Of a DNA stretch of 64,000 nucleotides, positions 52,930 through 62,056 are shown one piece after another. Below the pieces are notes generated by a model, which saw nothing but the letters and a program-made list of their open reading frames with translations, was not told the DNA's origin and made no database searches. Position numbers and translations under genes: made by a program. Source of the DNA: Lachnospiraceae bacterium (GTDB taxonomy: Bacteria > Bacillota > Clostridia > Lachnospirales > Lachnospiraceae); contig SFEV01000006.1 of NCBI GenBank assembly GCA_004557975.1, forward strand, positions 11,304 to 75,303, written 5' to 3'. Within the stretch, counting starts at the first letter, position 1, and every line of letters begins with the position of its first letter.

Positions 52930-54459
52930 TCACATCAGAAACTCCGACGGGCGGTAAAACACAGCTTCGCTCAGATGACGCATTTCAATCTGATCGCTCC
53001 CGTCCAGATCCGCAATAGTTCTCGCCACCTTGAGCATCCGATGATACGCACGTGCGGTCATCTGCTTCTGTTCATAGACATGACGCATCCTCTGCTCCTC
53101 CTGTGCCCCGAGCGGACAGTACGTCTCAAGAGCGGAAGATGTAAGCTGTGAATTAAAACGGAAAGCGCTGCCCCGGTATCTGTTCGTCTGTATCTCATGA
53201 GCGCGCAGAACGCGCTCGCGGATCCTGCGGCTGCTCTCCTGAGGAGTCTGCCGTTTCAGATCATCAAACTTCATCTGCTGTGCTTCCACATGCAAGTCAA
53301 TCCGGTCCAGAAGCGGCCTGCTGATCCGGTGCAGGTACCGTCTCACTTCCCCCTCACTGCAGCGACATCTCTGTCGATCCGGGTAATACCCGCATTTACA
53401 CGGATTTCGTGATGCGACAAGCATAAAGTCAGCCGGAAACACGTATTGACCACCGTTTCTGGAAATCCAGACCTCTCCCTCCTCCAGCGGCTGGCGCAGG
53501 ATCTCCAGAGTCTCTCTCTGAAATTCAGGCAGCTCATCGAGATACAGCACTCCCCTGTGAGCCAGACTGATCTCCCCGGGCTTCGGTACGATTCCTCCGC
53601 CTGTCAGCGCTGCCGCTGTAATCGTATGATGAGGCATGCGAAATGGCCTCTCTGTCAGTATCCCGCTCCCTGGAAGAATCCCGGCCACACTGTGTATCTG
53701 TGAAATTTCCAGGGATTCTTCCACAGACAGAGGCGGAAGAATCGACGGAATTCGCTGTGCTATCATGCTCTTCCCTGAACCGGGAGGGCCGCTGATCAGG
53801 AGATTATGCATCCCGGCCGCCGCAATTTCAGCCGCTCTCTTTACAGTTCCCTGCCCACAAATGTCAGCAAAATCAAGACTTCTCTCTGTATTTTTGGCCG
53901 AAAGAGTTTCTTCTATATTAATATGGACTTTTTTCAGAGTTTCTGTCGAAATAAAGTGATTCGTAACTTCGAGGAAATGTGACGCTCCATACACCTCAAT
54001 CCCATCTACTACTGCTCCTTCTCTCAGATTCGCTTCCGGAATCACGCATGCACGAAGACCTGCGTGCTTTGCTTCGAGAACCATCCCGAGAATTCCGTGA
54101 ATTTCCCGTATACTGCCATCCAGTCCCAACTCTCCTGCAAAGAGGAAACCGTTGATCGCTTCCTGTGGGATAATCCCGTACGCCGTCATGACCGCAACAG
54201 CAATCGGAAGATCAAAACCGGAACCGGACTTACGGATATCAGCCGGTGCCAGATTTACCGTAATCTTCCTGGGGGACAGACTGAAACCGGAATTGCGCAG
54301 CGCCGTTCTCACCCGGTCCTGTGCCTCACGGACTTCAGACGCCAGATAACCCACCATGGAAAAACCAGGCAGACCGCTGCTCACATCCGCCTCAACGGAA
54401 ATCAGCCTGCTCTGTATGCCGCAGATCGCCGCTGTCTTTACTGTACCAAACAAATTCAT
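52930..54459 (-). CDS. comM: YifB/ComM-family Mg-chelatase-like ATPase
   Basis: A 509-residue AAA+ protein. N-terminal ChlI-like domain (P-G-F-S-M-V-G-Y, D-R-V-R-T-A-L), Walker A G-P-P-G-S-G-K-S near 215, Walker B L-Y-L-D-E-L-P-E-F and a C-terminal Mg-chelatase region. ComM is a helicase helping branch migration in transformation in some bacteria. The ATG at 54459 follows AAGGA; a weaker start is at 54477. First gene of comM-dprA-topA, a competence-type set. Confidence 0.95.
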   Translation of the reverse strand: MNLFGTVKTAAICGIQSRLISVEADVSSGLPGFSMVGYLASEVREAQDRVRTALRNSGFSLSPRKITVNLAPADIRKSGSGFDLPIAVAVMTAYGIIPQEAINGFLFAGELGLDGSIREIHGILGMVLEAKHAGLRACVIPEANLREGAVVDGIEVYGASHFLEVTNHFISTETLKKVHINIEETLSAKNTERSLDFADICGQGTVKRAAEIAAAGMHNLLISGPPGSGKSMIAQRIPSILPPLSVEESLEISQIHSVAGILPGSGILTERPFRMPHHTITAAALTGGGIVPKPGEISLAHRGVLYLDELPEFQRETLEILRQPLEEGEVWISRNGGQYVFPADFMLVASRNPCKCGYYPDRQRCRCSEGEVRRYLHRISRPLLDRIDLHVEAQQMKFDDLKRQTPQESSRRIRERVLRAHEIQTNRYRGSAFRFNSQLTSSALETYCPLGAQEEQRMRHVYEQKQMTARAYHRMLKVARTIADLDGSDQIEMRHLSEAVFYRPSEFLM

Positions 54460-54796
54460 TCCTCCATTCCTTCGCATAGGAATATATGTATGATGAAATA
54501 TTTTAGCTTTACATGTTTATTATATATCTTATGTTTTATTATTAAATCTTATGTTGCATTATAATATCATATGCGACCAGTTTTTGCAACCTGTTTTTCT
54601 AGTAACTGTTCTGAAATGTTTTTCTTATGACTGTTCTGAAATCAGAAGAGAACACGAGGAGCTGCCTTATGTATAATATTGGTCTGAAATGCACATACTT
54701 GCTGCGAACACCTTATTTCCGGGCATCCATATTTTCGGAACACGTATTTTCACCGTCCATATCAGCGCAGAATATCCATACAAAAAGGAGGACATC
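54460..54796. other. AT-rich gap between comM and the small orphan gene
   Basis: A 337-base gap, very AT-rich at 54480-54570 with TATAAT-like sequences for both directions. A direct repeat ACTGTTCTGAAAT lies at about 54605 and 54631. No clear gene or RNA is seen. Confidence 0.4.
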
Positions 54797-55075
54797 ATGG
54801 CACAGAAAAAAAGAAATGCAAACAGAAATGAAGATCTGTCTGGAAAATCCATGTCAGAGAAAGATTCCGGTAAAGAAAACAGAAAACAGGAATCTGATGC
54901 CGGTAAAACCGGTTTTTCAGATTCCTGTTTTTCAAAAAGTATCTGTTCCTCCACTGACTGCACAGGACTGATTCCCGCGCTTCCCTCTTCAGAGGCGGAA
55001 CTGGAAGCATATGAAGAGATGTATCAGTTCTGTGTCACAGACGGAGACAGCAGCCAAGATCCGGATCACATCTGA
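54797..55075 (+). CDS. Small hypothetical protein
   Basis: A 92-residue protein. The start is the ATG at 54797 after AAAAAGGAGGACATC; the frame extends upstream without support. Lys/Asn/Glu-rich disordered half, then a Cys-containing part (S-I-C-S-S-T-D-C-T-G-L-I-P-A-L-P) and an acidic end. The T-D-C-T-G-L-I-P-x-L-P segment resembles small proteins I have seen in Lachnospiraceae; function unknown. Convergent with the GH20 gene, 3 bases apart. Confidence 0.7.
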   Translation: MAQKKRNANRNEDLSGKSMSEKDSGKENRKQESDAGKTGFSDSCFSKSICSSTDCTGLIPALPSSEAELEAYEEMYQFCVTDGDSSQDPDHI

Positions 55076-55078
55076 CAC

Positions 55079-57088
55079 TTACTGCGGTAACCATCCCCAT
55101 GCAAGAGGAGAAGCGGAAACCGTGTTGATCCAGGAATTATATTCACCGCAAAGTCTCTCCTCACCGGTTCTGGAAGGAAGCGCCGGAAGACGGTCCTCCT
55201 CCAGCTCCGGGAGAGAGTCCAGTGTTCCGTCAAGGTAACTTCCGATACGTCCCGCACTGCTTTCCAGCCGTCCGCCAAGCGCACGGAACCGAATATCCAG
55301 CACCTCCCAGCCGAAAATCTTTCCTTCTTCCATCCAGAGTTTTTCACGGAGCTGCCTGCACAGTTCCACGAGACGAATGGCCTCCGGTATTTCCTCAGTC
55401 TGTATTTTCCGCATTTTTGTTCTGTCTCCGTCCGCATACGCGCTGCGCAGACGCAGGCCCAGATCTGCCTTCAGAGAGAGCGTCTGTGCACATACCCGAT
55501 AATACTCCAGAATACGCTTCATCTCCTGTCCCCAGAAGCCGTATGACAAAGTCTGAGACGCTCCGTTTCCTGTATTTCTCTGCTCCTGCAGGCAGAGATC
55601 CACGTTTTTATGCATATTCTCTGTACGGGCGCACGCAGCCGAATCCTGCATGCGTTCTGCCAGCTTTGCATAATAATCACCGACGCATTCCCCTTCCATC
55701 TGACCGTCATATATACCGAGCATGACATCCTGATAGAAGAAATTCTTGGATGGATTGGCATTCAGACTTTCCTGACGCACTTCATCCGTCCAGATGTCAA
55801 AATCTCCGATCACCGAGTACGTCTCAAAGCTGCAGCCTGTGAGGAATTCGTATTTTTCCATGATCCTTTCCTTTTCCGGAACCGTCCCAAAGCCGTATTC
55901 TGCACAGAAGAGTACCGGTCCCAGCCCTGAGAAAAGCGGTGTTTCCGTTCCGTCATCTCCCCACAGTGTACAGAACACATCCCTTACCTGTTCCTTTCTG
56001 CATGCATTCAGTCCGGCACGCAGCACTGCATATCCTGCTTTGAGGTTGGGTACCGTTCCGTTCCACGTCCAGCCGCCGCCGGCAAATATGACGTGATCTG
56101 TGATCTGCCGGTGCAGTCTGATGTATGCACGGTAATACTCCTCATCTGTGTGGTAATAATCCCAGTACACAAGAGCAGTTTTTTCTGGCGGAAGCTCCCT
56201 GGTTCTCATATCTGTGTCAAAGGGCACATTGTAATAGTCCTCTGTCTCAGAATGGACGCGGAAATACATATCAGACCAGATCATCGGTTCCAGGCCAAAT
56301 TCTTCACACAGCTCCATCACTTTTGCAAGATGCTCTTTCATGATCTTGTCCTTGTCACGGTAGCCGTTCCTGATCAGATACCTGCCAAGCCCCAGTGTCC
56401 ACGCTTCATCCATGCCCAGATGAACCTTCTTTGTCGTAAAGCACCGGGAAATCTGCTGCAGACACGCGCGGATAAAGCGGTATACCTCCTCATTGCCAAC
56501 CATAAGAATATCACCGGTGTCACGCAGCCCTCTCATGGACTCCCAGAGCAAAGGCTGCTGCAGATGGCCCAGCGTCTGAATACACGGAATCAGATCTATG
56601 CCGAAGCTCCGTGCATATTGATCCAGCTCCTGAAGCTCTTCTTTTTTATATTTTCCGCGCAGCGCCCCAAAATACGGATATCCCGGTACCTCATACGTGT
56701 CCTCCGTATACAGCATCAGAATATTCATTCCCACAGCAGCCTGCATCCGAATCCAGGCTTTTGCAGCCGGAAGACTCATGACACAGTTTCTGGAACAGTC
56801 AAGCATCGTGCCGTTCTGCTCAAAATGTGTCTCCTCCTCCAGGTAAAAAGGCGTCTCCGCGTTTTTCTCCACATGCATGACCAGTGTCATAAGTCCCCGG
56901 AACAGGAATGCTTTTTTGCCTGCTGTGATCACTGCTGATGTTCCGTCACAGCGAACCGTGATCCGATCCTCCTGCTTTAACTCCATTGACACACTGATTC
57001 CGCTCTGACAGGAATATCCCCGCTCTGTCAGGAGCTCAGAAAATCCATATGCATACTCCTGTCCACTTTTTTCCAGTACAAAATCCAT
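55079..57088 (-). CDS. GH20-family beta-N-acetylhexosaminidase-like enzyme
   Basis: A 669-residue protein. The GH20 barrel spans about residues 85-420; the catalytic pair Asp227-Glu228 is in H-L-G-M-D-E-A, with the W-x-W-N-G-T aromatic site near 350. Family members remove terminal GlcNAc or GalNAc using the substrate's acetamido group. No signal peptide, so it probably acts on imported oligosaccharides or on turnover products. It is of the small, single-domain GH20C-like type, with a helical C-terminus. The ATG at 57088 follows TTAGGAGAT; upstream codons in frame are not family-like. Confidence 0.88.
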   Translation of the reverse strand: MDFVLEKSGQEYAYGFSELLTERGYSCQSGISVSMELKQEDRITVRCDGTSAVITAGKKAFLFRGLMTLVMHVEKNAETPFYLEEETHFEQNGTMLDCSRNCVMSLPAAKAWIRMQAAVGMNILMLYTEDTYEVPGYPYFGALRGKYKKEELQELDQYARSFGIDLIPCIQTLGHLQQPLLWESMRGLRDTGDILMVGNEEVYRFIRACLQQISRCFTTKKVHLGMDEAWTLGLGRYLIRNGYRDKDKIMKEHLAKVMELCEEFGLEPMIWSDMYFRVHSETEDYYNVPFDTDMRTRELPPEKTALVYWDYYHTDEEYYRAYIRLHRQITDHVIFAGGGWTWNGTVPNLKAGYAVLRAGLNACRKEQVRDVFCTLWGDDGTETPLFSGLGPVLFCAEYGFGTVPEKERIMEKYEFLTGCSFETYSVIGDFDIWTDEVRQESLNANPSKNFFYQDVMLGIYDGQMEGECVGDYYAKLAERMQDSAACARTENMHKNVDLCLQEQRNTGNGASQTLSYGFWGQEMKRILEYYRVCAQTLSLKADLGLRLRSAYADGDRTKMRKIQTEEIPEAIRLVELCRQLREKLWMEEGKIFGWEVLDIRFRALGGRLESSAGRIGSYLDGTLDSLPELEEDRLPALPSRTGEERLCGEYNSWINTVSASPLAWGWLPQ

Positions 57089-57194
57089 ATCTCCTAATCC
57101 CCTTTTTCTGCACACTATCCAGAACTTCCAGTCCTTTCTTATCCTGCACACTATCCGGAACAGCCATTATGTAACGTCTGCCCGAACTTATTTA

Positions 57195-57869
57195 TCATAC
57201 ACCGCATTTTGCGCAGATATCCGCAAGGCAGCACCTGTCACAGTACGGTTTTGTCCGCGCTGTACACACATCTCTGCCAAGATAGACGAGACGGTGGCAG
57301 AAATCGCTTCCCTCCTCAGGAGGAATAATTCTCCAGAGAGCCATTTCCACTTTTTTCGGTTCCTTTATTCCGTCCACCAGACCCATCCGGTTCGTAAGCC
57401 GGATGCAATGCGTATCTGTCACAATCGCAGGTTTGCCGAACACATCTCCCATAATCAGGTTGGCGCTCTTCCTGCCCACACCCGGAAGCTTCAGTAGCGC
57501 ATCAAAATCCTCCGGTACCTTTCCGCCGTACTCATCACGCAGAATCCGCATGCAGGCGCTGATATCACGCGCCTTGCTCCTTCCCAGACCGCAGGGCTTT
57601 ACAATCTCCTCAATCTCCTCCGGTTCAGCCTCCGCAAGGGCATTCACATCAGGATATTTTTCATACAGCTTTTCCACAATAATATTGACACGCGCATCCG
57701 TACACTGTGCGGCAAGGCGCACACTGACCAGCAGCTTCCATGCCTGATCGTAATCCAGTGTACATCCTGCATCCGGATACTCCTTCTTCAGACGCTCTAT
57801 AATTTCAAGTGCAAGTGCTTTCTTTTGTCTCTCTCTGTCTGTCAGCTCCCCGCTTTCTTTCTTTCCCAT
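57195..57869 (-). CDS. nth: Endonuclease III
   Basis: A 224-residue base-excision enzyme that removes oxidised pyrimidines and nicks AP sites. HhH motif L-P-G-V-G-R-K-S-A-N with the catalytic lysine near 127, aspartate in V-T-D-T-H near 147, and the 4Fe-4S cysteines (C-x6-C-x2-C-x5-C) at the end. SD ACGGAGGTACATT. Confidence 0.97.
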   Translation of the reverse strand: MGKKESGELTDRERQKKALALEIIERLKKEYPDAGCTLDYDQAWKLLVSVRLAAQCTDARVNIIVEKLYEKYPDVNALAEAEPEEIEEIVKPCGLGRSKARDISACMRILRDEYGGKVPEDFDALLKLPGVGRKSANLIMGDVFGKPAIVTDTHCIRLTNRMGLVDGIKEPKKVEMALWRIIPPEEGSDFCHRLVYLGRDVCTARTKPYCDRCCLADICAKCGV

Positions 57870-57902
57870 AATGTACCTCCGTCTTTACTCGTCTGTATTT
57901 GG

Positions 57903-57960
57903 TCTAGCGGATATTCTTAATCCGCTTCGCTGCTTACTCATAACCGAATAACTGCTTCGG
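57903..57960 (+). repeat. Dispersed repeat copy C
   Basis: TCTAGCGGATATTCTTAATC, CGCTTCGCTGC, CTCATAACCGAATAACTGCTTCGG. Same order as copies A and B. The rest of 57870-58039 holds no gene. Confidence 0.85.
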
Positions 57961-58039
57961 TCAAGTACCTGAACAGTTACCCACGTCGCTCTTTCTCCAT
58001 GACCATCCCGGTCAAAAGCTCTGTCCTTTTTACAGAATA

Positions 58040-58309
58040 TCATTTTCTTTCGTGTAAGAAAAGTATTTTGTTTCTATTGTATTCATATGTTTTCTTCTGA
58101 ATATTTCCGGATCTGTTTTTTCTGCCTGTCCTTCCTCCACCTTTGGTGTCCGACAGCAGAAGGCGCAGAAATGTAGTCTTCCCCTTTCCGTTTCTTCCTA
58201 TAAATCCAAGCTTCCAGTCTGTGTCAATGGAAAACGACACATTCTCAAATACGTTTTCACTGCTCCCCTCATACCCGAAGGTCAGCCCGGATATTTTAAT
58301 TTCTGACAT
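58040..58309 (-). pseudogene. Truncated ABC-F ATPase (ribosome-protection type)
   Basis: An 89-codon ORF. Residues 1 to about 55 are the start of an ABC-F protein of the Lsa/Vga-like kind: K-I-S-G-L-T-F-x-Y-E-G-S, V-F-E-N-V-S-F-x-I-D-T-D-W-K-L-G-F-I-G-R-N-G-K-G-K-T-T with a full Walker A. After the L-R-L-L-L-S the protein turns into an unrelated basic stretch. Full ABC-F proteins have about 490 residues. The remainder is deleted, so it cannot protect ribosomes. Confidence 0.85.
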
Positions 58310-58371
58310 ACCGTCTCACATTCCTTTCTCCATACATTGCGCTGCGGCGGCAGTCTGTAGTCTGCATACCT

Positions 58372-58403
58372 GAAAAAAGACCGCCTGTCACCAGACGGTC
58401 TCT
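58372..58403 (-). terminator. Terminator of the PurF-like gene
   Basis: AGACCGTCTG-GTGA-CAGGCGGTCT followed by TTTTTCAGG on the minus strand, 18 bases after the stop. Confidence 0.92.
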
Positions 58404-58420
58404 TATGCCCTCAAAGCAGA

Positions 58421-59830
58421 TTATTCTTTTCCGTTGAAACAGTAAGTACACAGCTTGCACGGTGACAGACCGATGGATTTCTCCAGATCATCCAGCCTGT
58501 GGTAACGCAGCGTTGTAAAATTCTGCTCCCTGCGGATCGCCTCCAGCATTTCCTCGTACCGTTTGCTGCACGGATCTGCATAATCATCAAGCACCTCCTG
58601 GGAAACATCTCCCTCGCGGTCCTTGATTACTCTCCTCGTAATCAGATCCATCTCTGATTTGGAGCGTGAGAAATTCAGATATTTGCAGCCGTAAAGAAGC
58701 GGCGGACATGCCGGACGGACATGCACCTCTTTTGCTCCGCTCTGGTACAGGAATTCCGTCGTCTCACGAAGCTGTGTACCGCGGACGATAGAATCATCAA
58801 TCAGAAGCAGCTTTTTATTCTGAATCAGCGCCTTCACCGGAATCAGCTTCATACGAGCAATCAGATTTCTCTGGCTCTGCTGTGTCGGCATAAAAGAGCG
58901 CGGCCACGTCGGTGTATATTTGATAAACGGTCTTGCATAGGGAATCTTGGCTTCATTTGAATATCCGATCGCATGTGCGATACCGGAGTCCGGGACACCT
59001 GCCACAATATCCGGCGTAACACTTCCCTTATCCCGCTGTGCCAGCATGGCTCCGCATTTATATCTCATCTCCTCTACATTGACGCCTTCATAAGAGGAGG
59101 TCGGGTATCCGTAATATACCCACAGGAAGGAACAGATTTTCATCTCCTGACGCGGCTCGACCAGCGTCTTCACTCCATCCGGCGTAATAAACACAATCTC
59201 CGCCGGTCCCAGCTCCTTGTAATCTGAATAGCCGAGATTAATGTAGGCAAAGCTCTCAAAGGACACACAGTACGCATCCTCTTTCCTGCCGACCACCAGA
59301 GGTGTTCTTCCGTAGCGGTCTCTGGCCGCATACAGTCCTTCCTTCGTCATCAGCAGTATCGTCATGGAACCATCCACAATCTCCTGGACGAACTGAATGC
59401 CTTCCACGATACTGTCCTTCTTACAAATCAGCGAAGCAATCAGCTCCGTCGCGTTTACCTGACCGCTGCTCATTTCCTGAAAATGGGTATTTCCGTTCTC
59501 ATATACACGATTCAGCAGTTCTTCCATGTTATTGATCTTGCCGACTGTCGTAATTGCAAAGCTTCCAAGATGTGACTGGATCAGAAGCGGCTGAGGCTCA
59601 TAATCGGAAATACATCCGATACCGAGATTTCCTTCCATCTCCTCCACATCGCGCTCAAACTTCGTACGAAACGGAGAATTCTCAATATTATGAATCGCCC
59701 GCTGGAATCCCCGCTCTCCGCAAACCGCCATACCGCCCCGCCTGGTGCCGAGGTGTGAATGATAATCAACTCCGTAAAACAGTTCCAATGTACAATTATT
59801 TTTTGAAGCAACTCCAAAAAATCCACCCAT
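58421..59830 (-). CDS. PurF-like amidophosphoribosyltransferase paralogue lacking the N-terminal cysteine
   Basis: A 469-residue protein with the PurF layout: an N-terminal Ntn glutaminase-type domain, then a phosphoribosyltransferase domain with L-L-L-I-D-D-S-I-V-R-G-T (near 335) and a Cys-x2-Cys-x2-Cys-like end that could bind Fe-S. The start is M-G-G-F-F-G-V, where PurF should have the nucleophilic Cys exposed (M-C-G or propeptide-Cys-G). The ATG at 59830 is fixed by AAAGGAGAAACTATTT, so no cysteine can be gained by another start. It may use free ammonia, bind PRPP as a sensor, or be regulatory. Not the housekeeping purF. Confidence 0.85.
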   Translation of the reverse strand: MGGFFGVASKNNCTLELFYGVDYHSHLGTRRGGMAVCGERGFQRAIHNIENSPFRTKFERDVEEMEGNLGIGCISDYEPQPLLIQSHLGSFAITTVGKINNMEELLNRVYENGNTHFQEMSSGQVNATELIASLICKKDSIVEGIQFVQEIVDGSMTILLMTKEGLYAARDRYGRTPLVVGRKEDAYCVSFESFAYINLGYSDYKELGPAEIVFITPDGVKTLVEPRQEMKICSFLWVYYGYPTSSYEGVNVEEMRYKCGAMLAQRDKGSVTPDIVAGVPDSGIAHAIGYSNEAKIPYARPFIKYTPTWPRSFMPTQQSQRNLIARMKLIPVKALIQNKKLLLIDDSIVRGTQLRETTEFLYQSGAKEVHVRPACPPLLYGCKYLNFSRSKSEMDLITRRVIKDREGDVSQEVLDDYADPCSKRYEEMLEAIRREQNFTTLRYHRLDDLEKSIGLSPCKLCTYCFNGKE

Positions 59831-59907
59831 AAATAGTTTCTCCTTTGACTGTATAATGACCTCTGTAGCAACAATACTGTACCATGAATCCCCGATTCGG
59901 TAAAGAA

Positions 59908-60192
59908 TTATTTCGGCGCGTTTCCCCAAATTCCGAATTTTTTCAGAATCGCCCAGATATATGGGGCCCCGAATACATTCAGTGCCTTCGGTCCCGTAAT
60001 CCCCTGCGGATCAGCCTGCACACTGCTGTATGCCTTCAGAACCGTCGCTCTCGTTATAGATTTTCCCCGACGATCCACAAATAATTCACCGCCGCGTATT
60101 TCATAGTGAAACGGCAGACCCTTCACCGTATAAAATGTTTCCCCCTGGTGCCGTATCATAAGTTCCCACAATTCCTCACAATCCATCTGCAT
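59908..60192 (-). CDS. Small hypothetical protein next to the PurF-like gene
   Basis: A 94-residue protein counted from the ATG at 60192, which has CAGGGAGAAATC before it; an ATG at 60240 has a poorer SD. Notable segments are I-T-R-A-T-V-L-K-A-Y and I-T-G-P-K-A-L-N-V-F-G-A-P-Y-I-W. I recognise no domain. Soluble, with no signal. It ends 77 bases before the PurF-like start and may be co-transcribed. Confidence 0.6.
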   Translation of the reverse strand: MQMDCEELWELMIRHQGETFYTVKGLPFHYEIRGGELFVDRRGKSITRATVLKAYSSVQADPQGITGPKALNVFGAPYIWAILKKFGIWGNAPK

Positions 60193-60301
60193 GATTTCTC
60201 CCTGATTCGTCTTATATAGTTTTGCTGACTCTGTTACCATGACATGTATTCTCTATATGTTTATATCATTTTTCTCTTTTTTGCAACTGTGAATTTTCCG
60301 C

Positions 60302-60332
60302 TTGACCTGGAGTATACTCCAGGTGTTACACT
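60302..60332 (+). promoter_or_regulatory. MerR-type promoter and operator
   Basis: TTGACC (60302-60307), a 19-base spacer and TACACT (60327-60332). The spacer holds the perfect 18-base palindrome CCTGGAGTATACTCCAGG (60306-60323). Overlong spacers with a central palindrome are the hallmark of MerR-activated promoters. Confidence 0.9.
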
Positions 60333-60363
60333 ATAAGTAAGTACACGAATCGAGGTGGAACAC

Positions 60364-60738
60364 ATGACAATTTCGGAAGTCAGCAAAAAGTACGGTCTGA
60401 CCCCGGACACCCTGCGCTACTATGAGCGCATCGGAGTCATTCCCACCGTTCGCAGAGGCTCCAACGGGCTGCGAGATTACTCAGAGGAGGACTGCGGATG
60501 GGTGGAGCACGTCAAATGCATGCGCAGCGCCGGTCTTCCTATAGAGACGATCATTGAATACGTCAGACTGATGCAGGAAGGTGATTCGACCATACCTGCG
60601 AGACGCCAGCTTCTTCTGGAACAGCGAAAACATCTGGAGGCTCAGCTGGAGGTGATCCGCGATACGATGGAACGGCTGGATTACAAGATTGCACGGTATG
60701 ATGAGGCCATGAAAACCGGTGTTCTGACCTGGGAATGA
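60364..60738 (+). CDS. MerR-family regulator (AdhR-like)
   Basis: A 124-residue protein. The winged helix-turn-helix starts I-S-E-V-S-K-K-Y-G-L-T-P-D-T-L-R-Y-Y-E-R-I-G-V-I-P, followed by the dimer coiled coil. It has no metal-binding cysteine cluster at the end, so it belongs to the aldehyde- or stress-sensing AdhR-like group. The ATG at 60364 follows GAGGTGG. Its own promoter carries the operator, so it should control itself and the aldo/keto reductase gene 97 bases downstream. Confidence 0.95.
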   Translation: MTISEVSKKYGLTPDTLRYYERIGVIPTVRRGSNGLRDYSEEDCGWVEHVKCMRSAGLPIETIIEYVRLMQEGDSTIPARRQLLLEQRKHLEAQLEVIRDTMERLDYKIARYDEAMKTGVLTWE

Positions 60739-60835
60739 TATTCCGGATCTACTGCCTGCTGACCCGGCACTGACCGGGCATGCTGATCAGGATTCGGTTT
60801 ATTTCAACACAATGTTTTAAAAGGAGGAGATACTT

Positions 60836-61963
60836 ATGATTTACAAACAGTTTCAGGATATGAAATTGTCTGCTCTCGGCTTTGGAATGATGCGCCTTCC
60901 GCTTCTTAATGAGAAGGATGGAATCATCGACGAAGCTGCCGCAGGAGAAATGGTGGATTACGCCATCAGCCACGGCGTAAACTATTTTGATACTGCATGG
61001 GGATATCACAACGGACAGTCGGAACTGGTAGCCGGCAGACTGCTGGAAAAATATCCGCGTGACAGTTATCACCTTGCTTCCAAATTTCCGGGCTATGACC
61101 TTTCCAATATGGACAAGGTAGAGGAAATTTTCGAAAAACAGCTTGAGAAATGCCGTGTGGAATATTTTGATTTCTATCTGTTCCACAACGTCTGTGAAAT
61201 GAATATCGATGGATATCTGGATGAAAAATACGGAATTTTCGAGTACCTGATGAAGCAGAAAGAAAACGGACGGATTCGCCATCTCGGCTTCTCCACCCAC
61301 GGAACACTGGATACGATGAGACGTTTCCTAGATGCATACGGTGATCATATGGAGTTCTGTCAGATTCAGCTCAATTATCTCGACTGGACCTTCCAGGACG
61401 CAAAAACAAAGGTGGATCTGCTGAACGAATACCATATCCCCGTATGGGTCATGGAGCCTCTGCGCGGCGGAAAGCTTGCACAGCTTCCCGAAAATCATGC
61501 TGACAGACTGCATTCACTGCGCCCGGATGAGAACGTTCCGGCCTGGGCTTTCCGGTTCCTGCAGACTATTCCGGAGGTAACTGTGACACTTTCCGGTATG
61601 TCAAACTTCGAGCAGATCAAAGACAATATTCATACCTTTGAGACAGAAAAGCCCCTTGACGAGGCAGAAAAAAAGGAATTGCTGGATATCGCTCACAGCC
61701 TGGTCAACGGTATTCCGTGTACCGCATGCCGCTACTGTACCAGCGAATGTCCTCAGGAGCTGAATATTCCGGAACTGATTAAGCTGTATAACGAGCATAC
61801 CTTCACAGACGGAGGCTTCATTGCACCGATGGCCCTGAGCGCAATACCGGAGAACAAGCGTCCCCACGCATGTGTAGGCTGCAGGAGCTGCGAAGCTGTC
61901 TGTCCGCAGAATATCAAAATTTCCGAAGTCATGTCTGACTTCGTCAGCAAACTGAAAGAATAA
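60836..61963 (+). CDS. Aldo/keto reductase with C-terminal 4Fe-4S ferredoxin domain
   Basis: A 375-residue protein. The AKR barrel shows Y-F-D-T-A-W-G-Y near 51-58 (Asp and Tyr of the active site) and L-A-S-K near 80 (Lys). The C-terminus carries C-x2-C-x2-C-x3-C-P (near 298-308) and C-V-G-C-R-S-C-E-A-V-C-P (near 350), a pair of 4Fe-4S sites. By family it reduces aldehydes or ketones, with the clusters passing electrons. Downstream of the MerR gene, so it is probably an inducible detoxifying reductase. SD AAAAGGAGGAGATACTT. Confidence 0.93.
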   Translation: MIYKQFQDMKLSALGFGMMRLPLLNEKDGIIDEAAAGEMVDYAISHGVNYFDTAWGYHNGQSELVAGRLLEKYPRDSYHLASKFPGYDLSNMDKVEEIFEKQLEKCRVEYFDFYLFHNVCEMNIDGYLDEKYGIFEYLMKQKENGRIRHLGFSTHGTLDTMRRFLDAYGDHMEFCQIQLNYLDWTFQDAKTKVDLLNEYHIPVWVMEPLRGGKLAQLPENHADRLHSLRPDENVPAWAFRFLQTIPEVTVTLSGMSNFEQIKDNIHTFETEKPLDEAEKKELLDIAHSLVNGIPCTACRYCTSECPQELNIPELIKLYNEHTFTDGGFIAPMALSAIPENKRPHACVGCRSCEAVCPQNIKISEVMSDFVSKLKE

Positions 61964-61980
61964 TTTTAAGGTTTTCTCCC

Positions 61981-62056
61981 GGGATGCCGCAAATCTATCC
62001 CTTCAAAGCTATATCAGATGTTTCTGAAATACAATTGCGGCATCCCTTTTTTTAGT
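61981..62056 (+). terminator. Terminator of the MerR-AKR operon
   Basis: GGGATGCCGCAA pairs with TTGCGGCATCCC (12 bases) and TTTTTTTAG follows. The T-run also abuts the convergent rsmH stop. Confidence 0.9.
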
